Shown piece by piece: positions 16,263 to 23,134 of a stretch of DNA of 33,793 nt. A program made the position numbers and the translations under genes. Every line of letters begins with the position of its first letter. The first letter of the stretch is position 1. A model generated the notes under the pieces. It had not been told where the DNA came from. It ran no database searches and saw only the letters and a program-made list of their open reading frames with translations. This DNA comes from Mesorhizobium norvegicum (GTDB taxonomy: Bacteria > Pseudomonadota > Alphaproteobacteria > Rhizobiales > Rhizobiaceae). The stretch spans positions 1-33,793 of the forward strand of contig NZ_SMYZ01000045.1 in NCBI RefSeq assembly GCF_004919685.1, read 5' to 3'.

Positions 16263-16281
16263 ACGGCGCCTCCCGCGCCGT
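16263..16281 (-). other. Intra-operon hairpin between irpA and bfd
   Basis: Perfect 7-bp arms 16263-16269 and 16275-16281 enclose a 5-nt loop that reads GGGAG on the minus strand. No T run follows. Such a hairpin within an operon can protect the upstream message or mark a processing point, allowing irpA and bfd-bfr to be made in different amounts. CTGACGGCGC occurs at 16260-16269 and again near 16299-16308. Confidence 0.4.
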
Positions 16282-16306
16282 GTGGCTGTATTTACCCTGA
16301 CGGCGC

Positions 16307-17596
16307 TTACTTGAACACCTTGTCGGGTGCGTCGAGGCTGTCGGAGCCCTCGAAGGCGATGGCGTTAAGCTTGAGAGTGCCAACGGCGCGTTCGATCGAC
16401 TTGGTCTGGTCGATCAGTGCGTCGATCGCTGCCTGTACGGTGGCATTGCCTTGCGTGTTGCCCTCGGCGATCTGCTGGTCATAAGCCTCGCCCGCCAGTG
16501 CCCGCGCCTTGATCGCCTCCATCTTGGCGACGGTGACATCGAGCTTGTCCGACAGTTCCTTGTCGATCGCCGGATCGGCTGCCTTCACCATATCGGCCAC
16601 CGAGGGACCCGAAACGACGGTGCCGTCGAGCCTGGTATAGCTGGCATGATAGGCGGCGCGAATGCCGATGGCGTCGTAGAGATGCGAGTTGTAGGTGTTG
16701 TCGGAAAAGCAGTCCTGCTCCTCTTCCGGGTCATGCAGCAGCAGGCCGAGCTTCATGCGCTCGCCGGCCAGTTCGCCATAGGACAGCGAGCCCATGCCGG
16801 TGAAGATGATCGAGATGGCGGTGTTCGGCTCGCCGTCGACGAGGTTCTTGCGGGCGGCGCCGTCCTCCTTCCAGTCGTTGACCATCTTCTGCAAGTCGGA
16901 GACCAGAAGGTCAGTCGCCGATTTCAGATACTGGGCGCGGCGGTCGCAATTGCCGCCGGTGCAGTTCTTGAGATCATAATCCGTGTAGGGCCGCTCGCCG
17001 GCGCCCGGACCGGTGCCATGCAGGTCCTGGCCCCAGAGCAGGAATTCGATGGCGTGATAGCCGGTGGCGACATTGGCTTCGATGCCGCCGGCTTGCTGCA
17101 GCGTGCCGGACAGGAATTCCGGCGAAAGCTTCAAGGCATCGACCTTCTTGCCGTTGATCTCGATCGACTTGTTGGCGATCACATTGGCCGTATAGAGCGA
17201 ATTCGCGTCCGATTCAGTGCCGTAGCTCTTGGCGACGTAGTCGATCAGGCCTTCGTCCAGCGGCCAGGAATTCACCTCGCCTTCCCAGTCGTCGACGATC
17301 TTGTTGCCGAAACGGTAGACTTCGGTCTGCTGATAGGGAACGCGCGATGCCTTCCAGGCGTCACGGGCGGCATTGAGTGTTTCCGCCGACGGCGTGGCGA
17401 GCAATGCGTCGACCGCCTTGTCGAGCGCCTGCGCCGTGGTCAGCGAATCCTCGTATTTGGCCAGCCCGATGTCGGAATAGGTCTTGATGACCGCCTTCAC
17501 GTCGGTTTCCGCCTTTGCCGGCAACACGAACACCGCCGCCGTCAGCAGGGCCGTGGCGCCGATCGCGGCCAGCCTGCCGCCATATCGTGCTGTCAT
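16307..17596 (-). CDS. irpA: Imelysin-family iron-regulated protein IrpA-like (COG3487)
   Basis: The 429-residue protein begins MTARYGGRLAAIG with a signal peptide ending about AKA-ET (29). The periplasmic imelysin domain has the family motif GxHxxE intact as GYHAIEFLLWGQD (179-191; Gly179, His181, Glu184). Cysteines at 212, 217 and 296 may form disulphides. IrpA of cyanobacteria is needed for growth under low iron, and the imelysin domain is thought to bind iron or an iron carrier. The ATG at 17596 has GGAGAG at 17602-17607 five bases upstream; a longer open frame upstream crosses the promoter and is rejected. It is the first gene of the iron operon, behind a leader of roughly 180-250 nt. 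Confidence 0.92.
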   Translation of the reverse strand: MTARYGGRLAAIGATALLTAAVFVLPAKAETDVKAVIKTYSDIGLAKYEDSLTTAQALDKAVDALLATPSAETLNAARDAWKASRVPYQQTEVYRFGNKIVDDWEGEVNSWPLDEGLIDYVAKSYGTESDANSLYTANVIANKSIEINGKKVDALKLSPEFLSGTLQQAGGIEANVATGYHAIEFLLWGQDLHGTGPGAGERPYTDYDLKNCTGGNCDRRAQYLKSATDLLVSDLQKMVNDWKEDGAARKNLVDGEPNTAISIIFTGMGSLSYGELAGERMKLGLLLHDPEEEQDCFSDNTYNSHLYDAIGIRAAYHASYTRLDGTVVSGPSVADMVKAADPAIDKELSDKLDVTVAKMEAIKARALAGEAYDQQIAEGNTQGNATVQAAIDALIDQTKSIERAVGTLKLNAIAFEGSDSLDAPDKVFK

Positions 17597-17786
17597 AATC
17601 GCTCTCCAGTTTCTCGGAATTTCTGTAGACGGCGCGCGCGGCAACCGGAGCCACGCCATAGGCATGCCATTGGGCGCAAGAGATGCCGCGTCATCGCGCG
17701 GTTCGCGGAAGAAAGACACCAAAATGCCTCCAATCGAAAGGGTTCAAGGCCCAGACATTAAAGGGATGCGCTGACGCGCGAGCTTC

Positions 17787-17815
17787 CATAAAGCTGCGAC
17801 ATCGTCGGATGTCAA
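17787..17815 (-). promoter_or_regulatory. Predicted proximal promoter of the iron operon (P2)
   Basis: On the minus strand, TTGACA (17815-17810), a 17-bp spacer and TTTATG (17792-17787) make a good housekeeping-type promoter. A short inverted repeat, GACATC/GATGTC (17798-17803 and 17808-17813), lies in it. Transcription would start near 17780. The 23-bp palindrome is then centred about 80 bp upstream, a position suited to activation. Confidence 0.5.
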
Positions 17816-17838
17816 TGACAATCCGCAAGAAAAGTCAA

Positions 17839-17867
17839 TTGAAACAACAGTTTAGAATTATTCTAAA
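17839..17867 (+). promoter_or_regulatory. Possible reductase promoter within the palindrome
   Basis: On the plus strand, TTGAAA (17839-17844) and TCTAAA (17862-17867) are also 17 bp apart and face the ferredoxin reductase gene. Because the palindrome is symmetric this may be partly a by-product of its sequence. The rest of the gap to 18030 shows no better promoter. Confidence 0.3.
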
Positions 17868-17870
17868 CTG
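17848..17870. promoter_or_regulatory. Perfect 23-bp palindrome resembling the Irr iron-control element
   Basis: Arms 17848-17858 and 17860-17870 are perfectly complementary around one central base. The core reads TTTAGAA, three bases, TTCTAAA. That matches the iron-control element (ICE) bound by Irr, the Fur-family regulator of Rhizobiales that senses iron through haem, as I recall the consensus. It is AT-rich against a GC-rich background and lies in the 434-nt gap between the divergent irpA operon and the ferredoxin reductase. It overlaps candidate promoters on both strands. Confidence 0.8.
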
Positions 17871-17880
17871 CAACTGTCAA
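17852..17880 (-). promoter_or_regulatory. Predicted distal promoter of the iron operon (P1)
   Basis: On the minus strand, TTGACA (17880-17875) and TTCTAA (17857-17852) are 17 bp apart. The spacer and the -10 box lie within the 23-bp palindrome, so a protein bound there would block this promoter. The -10 match is only fair. Confidence 0.4.
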
Positions 17881-18030
17881 CTTTATGCCTGTTCCTGCAC
17901 CGGTCTTGCGACTGAACTGTACGATTGACAGCCGCCATTCCGGGTGCGACCCGCAAAAGCTCTCTCGCGGCGGCGCCAGACAATTGCCACTTGGCGAGAC
18001 ATCCTAGGATAGAAGCGGGATTGGAATGCG

Positions 18031-19284
18031 ATGAAGAACGGTGTGGTCATTGTCGGCGCGGGTCATGCGGGCGTGCAAGCGGCTGCCAGTCTGCGCGAGG
18101 ACGGCTATGACGGGCCGGTGATCCTGGTCGGTGACGAAAACGAGCTGCCCTACCACAAGCCGCCGCTGTCGAAGACCTTCATCAAGGATGCCGAGGCCAA
18201 GCCGCAACCCTTGCGTGGCGAGGCCTTCTACACCGGCAGCGCCATCGACTACCGGCCGGGTGTCAGGATCGATCGCATCGATGCCGGACGCCGCAGCCTG
18301 GAGATATCGGGCGGCGGCACACTTGCCTTCGACCATTTGATCCTGGCGACCGGCTCGCGGCCGCGCACCCTGCCGCTGCCGGGTTCGGATCTCTCCGGCG
18401 TGCTGTCGCTGCGCTCGCTGGCCGATGCGCGGCTGATCCGCGACCTCAGCGCACAGAGCGACGAGGTCGTCATCCTTGGCGGCGGCTTCATCGGGCTGGA
18501 GATCGCAGCCACCCTGCGGGCCGCCGGCCGCACGGTGACCGTTGTGGAAGCGGTCGACCGGCTGCTCGGCCGCGCCGTGGCGCCGGTCGTGGCGAGCCAT
18601 GTCCGGCAACGGCTGGAAGCGACAGGCGTGCGCATCCTCACCGGCACCTCGATTGCCAGGCTCGAAGGCGAAAACGGCCATGTGGTGGCCGCGATCACCT
18701 CGTCAGGCGAAATTCTGCCGGCGCGTATGGCCATCGTCGGCATTGGCGCCGTGCCGAATGTCGAACTGGCGCAGGCCGCAGGCCTCGGCATCGCCAACGG
18801 CATCCGCGTCGATCACCAGATGCGCACTTCGGCACCTGAAATCCTGGCGATTGGCGACGCTGCCTCCTACCGGCACTGGTTCACCGGCGGCGATGTGCGG
18901 CTGGAATCGGTGCAGAACGCCACCGACCAGGCGCGGCTCGCCGCACGCACGATCACAGGCCATGCCGACGCCTATTCGGCGGTGCCGTGGTTCTGGTCCG
19001 ACATCGGCGACATGAAATTGCAGATGGTCGGCCTGACCGCCGGCGGCGACAGCCATGTCGTGCTGGGCGACCTGCCCGACAACAAGTTCTCGATCTACCA
19101 CTATGCCGGCGACCGGCTGCTCGGCATCGAATCCGTCAACCGCCCAGGCGACCACATGCTTGGCCGCAAGATGCTGGGCGCCGGCTTCTCGCCGACGCCG
19201 GAAACGGTGGCCATGGGTCCCGAAGGGCTAAAGGCGGCACTGGCCGCGTTTCAGGAAAACGTGCCGGCCAGGGCGGCGGGATAG
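18031..19284 (+). CDS. FAD-dependent ferredoxin/rubredoxin reductase
   Basis: The 417-residue flavoprotein transfers electrons from NAD(P)H to a small iron-sulphur protein. It has the FAD-binding GAGHAG (9-14), the ATGSRPR hinge (106-112), the NAD(P)H-binding GGGFIG (150-155) and the second FAD contact EILAIGDAA (270-278). A C-terminal reductase domain includes PWFWSDIGDMKLQMVG. The layout matches putidaredoxin/rubredoxin reductases. The start is ATG 18031 with a weak GGA upstream. The gene is divergent from the irpA-bfd-bfr operon and shares its palindrome-bearing promoter region, so Bfd is a plausible partner. That is inference; enzymes of this class often serve Rieske oxygenase ferredoxins, but no oxygenase is present here. 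Confidence 0.9.
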   Translation: MKNGVVIVGAGHAGVQAAASLREDGYDGPVILVGDENELPYHKPPLSKTFIKDAEAKPQPLRGEAFYTGSAIDYRPGVRIDRIDAGRRSLEISGGGTLAFDHLILATGSRPRTLPLPGSDLSGVLSLRSLADARLIRDLSAQSDEVVILGGGFIGLEIAATLRAAGRTVTVVEAVDRLLGRAVAPVVASHVRQRLEATGVRILTGTSIARLEGENGHVVAAITSSGEILPARMAIVGIGAVPNVELAQAAGLGIANGIRVDHQMRTSAPEILAIGDAASYRHWFTGGDVRLESVQNATDQARLAARTITGHADAYSAVPWFWSDIGDMKLQMVGLTAGGDSHVVLGDLPDNKFSIYHYAGDRLLGIESVNRPGDHMLGRKMLGAGFSPTPETVAMGPEGLKAALAAFQENVPARAAG

Positions 19285-19365
19285 CTGGCATCTGCTGAGG
19301 CAGGCGATCCTGGCAACAAACGTCAATTTAGAACGTCGGCGCTGCCCCTCATCCGCCTGCCGGCA

Positions 19366-19395
19366 CCTTCTCCCCGTATAGTGACGGGGAGAAGG
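19366..19395. repeat. Palindromic repeat acting as terminator between convergent genes
   Basis: Perfect 11-bp arms (19366-19376 and 19385-19395; CCTTCTCCCCG and complement) flank an 8-nt loop. It sits between the convergent reductase and gabT genes, a natural place for a bidirectional terminator, although no T run follows. The preceding words CCCCTCATCCGCCTGCC (about 19345-19361) belong to the same repeat type as I recall it from Mesorhizobium genomes. Confidence 0.7.
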
Positions 19396-19408
19396 CAAGC
19401 GCTCCAGC

Positions 19409-20686
19409 TCAGGCAGCGCAGACTTCGCGGATCGAGCTTTCCAGGATGTCGAGCGCCTCGTTCATGACGCCGTCCTGGATGGTGATCGGGGCGAGGAAGC
19501 GGATGACGTTGCCGTAGACGCCGCAGGTCAAGAGGATCAGGCCCTTGTCGAGTGCCTTCAGCCGGATCGCATTGGCGATCTCGGCCGACGGCAGGCCCTT
19601 CTTGACGTCATTGAACTCGACGGCGTTCATGAAGCCGAGACCCCGGATGTCGACGATCTCGGGCACGTCGTCGCGGATCGACTGCAGCCGCTGCTTCAGC
19701 CTTGCACCCAGCGTGTTGGCGCGGTCGCACAGCTTCTCCTCGTCGATCACGTCGAGCACGGCGTGAGCGGCGGCGACGCCGATCGGGCTGCCGCCATAGG
19801 TGCCGCCGAGCCCGCCGGGGCCGGGCGCATCCATGATTTCGGCGCGACCGGTGACCGCGGCCAGCGGGAAACCGCCGGCCAGGCTCTTGGCCATGGTGGT
19901 GATGTCGGCCGCCACTTCATGGTGATCCATCGCGAACATCTTGCCGGTGCGGGCAAAGCCGGTCTGCACTTCGTCGGCGATCAGCAGCATGCCGTGCTGG
20001 TCGCAAAGCTTGCGCAGCGCAACCAGGAAGTCCCGCGGCGCCTCGTAGAAGCCGCCCTCGCCCTGAACCGGCTCGATGATGATGGCGGCGACGCGGGCCG
20101 GGTCGACATCCGCCTTGAACAGCCGGTCGAGTGCGGCCAGCGAATCGGCGACCGAAACGCCGTGCAGCGGCACCGGGAACGGCGCGTGGTAGACGTCGCC
20201 CGGCATGGCGCCGAAGCCGACCTTGTAGGGCACGACCTTACCGGTCAGCGCCATGCCCATGAAGGTGCGGCCATGGAAGCCGCCGGCGAAGGCGATGACC
20301 GCCGGGCGACCGGTGGCGTTGCGGGCGATCTTGATGGCGTTCTCGACCGCCTCGGCGCCGGTCGTGACGAAGATCGTCTTCTTCTCGAACTTGCCGGGAA
20401 GCATGGCGTTCAGCCGTTCGGCCAGCCGCACATAGCTCTCATAGGGCACCACCTGATGGCAGGTGTGGGTGAAGCGGTCGAGCTGCGCCTTGACCGCCTC
20501 GATCACCTTGGGGTGGCGATGACCGGTGTTGACGACGGCGATACCCGACGAAAAATCGATGTAGCGGCGGCCTTCGACATCCCAGATCTCCGAATTCTCC
20601 GCCCGGTCGGCATAGATCTGCGTGGTCATGCCGACGCCGCGCGAGATCGACTGGTTCTTGCGTTCGGAAATAGCTGAATTCTTCAT
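19409..20686 (-). CDS. gabT: 4-aminobutyrate aminotransferase
   Basis: GabT moves the amino group of GABA to 2-oxoglutarate, giving succinate semialdehyde and glutamate, with pyridoxal phosphate. The 425-residue protein matches the E. coli length (426). It has TTGAEAVENAIKIAR (108-122), the PLP-contacting Asp238 in LLIADEVQTGFARTG and the Schiff-base Lys267 in TTMAKSLAGGFPLAA. The start at ATG 20686 has GAGGACACC before it; a frame open 48 nt further upstream is not favoured. No gabD or regulator is beside it. Closely related class-III aminotransferases acting on 5-aminovalerate or other omega-amino acids cannot be excluded. The 238-nt gap upstream, shared with the efflux operon, shows no clear promoter on either strand. 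Confidence 0.88.
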   Translation of the reverse strand: MKNSAISERKNQSISRGVGMTTQIYADRAENSEIWDVEGRRYIDFSSGIAVVNTGHRHPKVIEAVKAQLDRFTHTCHQVVPYESYVRLAERLNAMLPGKFEKKTIFVTTGAEAVENAIKIARNATGRPAVIAFAGGFHGRTFMGMALTGKVVPYKVGFGAMPGDVYHAPFPVPLHGVSVADSLAALDRLFKADVDPARVAAIIIEPVQGEGGFYEAPRDFLVALRKLCDQHGMLLIADEVQTGFARTGKMFAMDHHEVAADITTMAKSLAGGFPLAAVTGRAEIMDAPGPGGLGGTYGGSPIGVAAAHAVLDVIDEEKLCDRANTLGARLKQRLQSIRDDVPEIVDIRGLGFMNAVEFNDVKKGLPSAEIANAIRLKALDKGLILLTCGVYGNVIRFLAPITIQDGVMNEALDILESSIREVCAA

Positions 20687-20924
20687 GGTGTCCTCATCGG
20701 GCCGGCGCCCGTTCTTGTTTGATGCCGCTGACATGTCTTCTGACCTTATTTCACGTTTTCCTCAAGTCGGCACCACCGGCAGGCGATTGGGCCTGTGATC
20801 CCGGCGCCGCCTTAACCAGTCGACCGATACGCGTACGAGGGAGGTTCCCTTTTCCAAGAGATCGATTATCTTCGGACAGCCCGCGAGGCTCCAATGGGAG
20901 CGTCCCACGCAGGCAGGGGAAGCC

Positions 20925-22058
20925 ATGACAAGGAACGCGACATCGTCCGCCTTGCAATCACCGCCCTCCAGCCTTTTGCCGTTTCGAACCGCCTCAATCC
21001 TCGCCTGCGCGATGGCCAGCCTGCTTCTTGCCGGTTGCCAGAAGCAGGAAGCGGCTGAGCACAAGCTGCCGATCATGGTGCGCACCGAAACGGTAGCGCT
21101 GGCCGACTATGCGCCGAGGACCTCACTGACCGGGGTGATCGCCGCGCGCACGCTGAACAATCTGTCGTTCCGGGTCGGCGGCCGCGTCGCCGAGCGGCTT
21201 GTCGATGTCGGCCAGCATGTCGACCAAGGCGCGGTACTTGCCCGCATCGATCCGCAGGAGCAGCAATCGGATCTGCGCTCGGCACAGGCCGATCTTGACG
21301 CAGGACAGGCGCAACTGACCCAGTCCGCCGCCGCCTTCGAGCGGCAGAAGACGCTGCTTGCCCAGGGCTTTACCACCAGGCGCGATTATGACGCCGCCGA
21401 CCAGGCGCTGAAAGTGGCGCAAGGCAGTGTCGATGCCGCGCAGAGCGCGCTCGCCAACGCCCAGCAAAACCTGTCCTTCACCGAACTCAAGGCCGGCGCC
21501 GCCGGCGTCATCACCGCCCGCCAGGTCGAAACCGGGCAAGTGGTACAAGCGGCGCAAACCGTCTTCACTGTCGCCGAGGACGGCGACCGCGACGCGGTGT
21601 TCAACGTGCAGGAAACGCTGGTCGCCAGGACGCCGGCCTCTCCGGCGGTGACGATCACACTGTTGTCCGACCCGCAGGTCCGGGCGACAGGCAAGGTACG
21701 TGAAATCTCGCCGGCGGTTGATCCGGCGTCGGGCTCGATTCGGGTCAAGGTCGCCATTCCCGACACGCCCGCCGGCATGCCGCTGGGAGCCGCCGTCATC
21801 GGCTCGGTCAGCGCCAGACCGGCGAAGGTGATCCTGTTGCCCTGGCAGGCGCTGACGTCCAGCGCCGGCAACCCGGCGGTGTGGGTCGTCGATCCCTCGA
21901 CCAAGGCGGTTGCGGCGACGCGGGTCGAGGTCCTGGCCTTCGATTCGGGCACGGTCGTCATCGCCAGCGGGCTGAACGAAGGCCAAAGCGTCGTTACCGC
22001 AGGCGGGCAATTGCTCAGTTCCGGACAGACGGTCGAGATATCGGGAGCGGCCCAATGA
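20925..22058 (+). CDS. RND efflux periplasmic adaptor, lipoprotein (first of two)
   Basis: The 377-residue membrane-fusion protein has a lipobox, LLLAGC, with Cys38 as the lipidation site. The HlyD/AcrA layout follows: the biotinyl-lipoyl half FRVGGRVAERLVDVGQHVDQGAVLARID (in pieces FRVGGRVAERL and VDQGAVLARID), an alpha-helical hairpin of Gln/Ala-rich heptads (about 110-170), and beta-barrel and membrane-proximal parts. It links the inner-membrane RND pump to an outer-membrane channel. AGGGGA at 20915-20920 supports ATG 20925. Its stop overlaps the start of the next adaptor by ATGA. No TetR or MarR regulator flanks it. Confidence 0.9.
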   Translation: MTRNATSSALQSPPSSLLPFRTASILACAMASLLLAGCQKQEAAEHKLPIMVRTETVALADYAPRTSLTGVIAARTLNNLSFRVGGRVAERLVDVGQHVDQGAVLARIDPQEQQSDLRSAQADLDAGQAQLTQSAAAFERQKTLLAQGFTTRRDYDAADQALKVAQGSVDAAQSALANAQQNLSFTELKAGAAGVITARQVETGQVVQAAQTVFTVAEDGDRDAVFNVQETLVARTPASPAVTITLLSDPQVRATGKVREISPAVDPASGSIRVKVAIPDTPAGMPLGAAVIGSVSARPAKVILLPWQALTSSAGNPAVWVVDPSTKAVAATRVEVLAFDSGTVVIASGLNEGQSVVTAGGQLLSSGQTVEISGAAQ

Positions 22059-23134
22059 GCCGGCTGCCGCGTATACTGCTGGGCCTGTTCGCACTTGGCG
22101 CGCTCGCCGGCTGCTCGAAATCGGATGAAAAGCCGCCGGAAATCATCCGGCCGGTGCTGTCGGTCGTGGTCGAGCCGCGCACCACCCAGACCTTCGGCTT
22201 TGCCGGCTCGGTCGAACCGCAGGTCAGCGCCGACCTTGCCTTCCGCCTGCTTGGCCGGGTCGTCTCGCGCGACATCAATGTCGGCGATATCGTCAGCAAG
22301 GGCACGACGATTGCCGCGCTCGACCCTACCGCGCTGGAGCTGGCCGTCCAGGCCGCCAAGGCCGAGCTCTCCAATACCGAAGCACAGTTCGCCAACGCCG
22401 CCGCCAGCGAGGAACGACAGCAACAGCTGCTCGCTTCGGCCAATGCCTCCCAGGCCGTTTTCGATGCCGCGCAGCAGGCACGGAAAGCCGCAGAGGCCAG
22501 CGTCGAACGAGCCAAGGCTTCCCTTGCCAAATCGCAGGAACAGCTAGGTTATGCCCGCCTGTTTTCGGATTTCGACGGCGTCGTCACCGCGGTCGGCGCC
22601 GAGGTCGGTCAGACCGTCTCACCTGGCCAGACGGTCGTCACGGTGGCGCGCTCGGATCTGCGCGAGGCGGTGGTCGACATTCCCGACCAGTTGATCGGTG
22701 ACCTCACGGCCGGCGCGCCATTCCAGGTCATCCTGCAATCGCTACCGACAATCCAGACCGAGGCCAAACTGCGCGAGATCGCGCCACAGGCCGAGGGCTC
22801 GACCCGCACGCGGCGCGTCAAGCTGACTCTCACCGATCCGCCGCAGGCCTTCCGGCTCGGCTCGACGGTGACGGCGACCCGTATGACCAAGGTGGCGCCG
22901 ACGATCGAGCTGCCGATGTCGGCACTGCTCGAAAAAGACGGTTCCGACAGAGTGTGGATCGTCGACCCGCAGACATCGAGCGTGAGCGCGCACGAGATCA
23001 AGGTTGCCGCCAAGGGCGCCGCCACCTTTACCGTCGCCGAAGGGCTGGAGGCCGGCATGCGTGTCGTCACCGCCGGCGTGCACAGCCTGAGCGAAGGCCA
23101 GAAGGTGAAAGTGCCCGAGGGAGGGGCCTCATGA
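22055..23134 (+). CDS. RND efflux periplasmic adaptor, lipoprotein (second of two)
   Basis: A second membrane-fusion protein of 359 residues, distinct in sequence from the first. The lipobox LGALAGC places the lipid on Cys20. It has the lipoyl half (FRLLGRVVSRDINVGDIV), a long Ala/Gln-rich helical hairpin with many heptads (about 95-165), the second lipoyl half (GVVTAVGAEVGQTVSPGQTV) and beta domains. The ATG at 22055 overlaps the stop of the first adaptor by 4 nt, and its own stop overlaps the pump start by 4 nt, so all three are translated in step. Two different adaptors with one pump is the arrangement of TriABC of Pseudomonas aeruginosa, where both are required. Confidence 0.9.
   Translation: MSRLPRILLGLFALGALAGCSKSDEKPPEIIRPVLSVVVEPRTTQTFGFAGSVEPQVSADLAFRLLGRVVSRDINVGDIVSKGTTIAALDPTALELAVQAAKAELSNTEAQFANAAASEERQQQLLASANASQAVFDAAQQARKAAEASVERAKASLAKSQEQLGYARLFSDFDGVVTAVGAEVGQTVSPGQTVVTVARSDLREAVVDIPDQLIGDLTAGAPFQVILQSLPTIQTEAKLREIAPQAEGSTRTRRVKLTLTDPPQAFRLGSTVTATRMTKVAPTIELPMSALLEKDGSDRVWIVDPQTSSVSAHEIKVAAKGAATFTVAEGLEAGMRVVTAGVHSLSEGQKVKVPEGGAS

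Noticed and set aside
17898..18030. A promoter directly before the ferredoxin reductase
   Set aside because: TTGACA at 17924-17929 has no suitable -10, and TAGGAT near 18005 has a poorly spaced -35, so neither was listed.
19366..19395. CRISPR or tandem-repeat array among the palindromic repeats
   Set aside because: The repeats are dispersed single or paired palindromes of different families, without regular spacers or cas genes.
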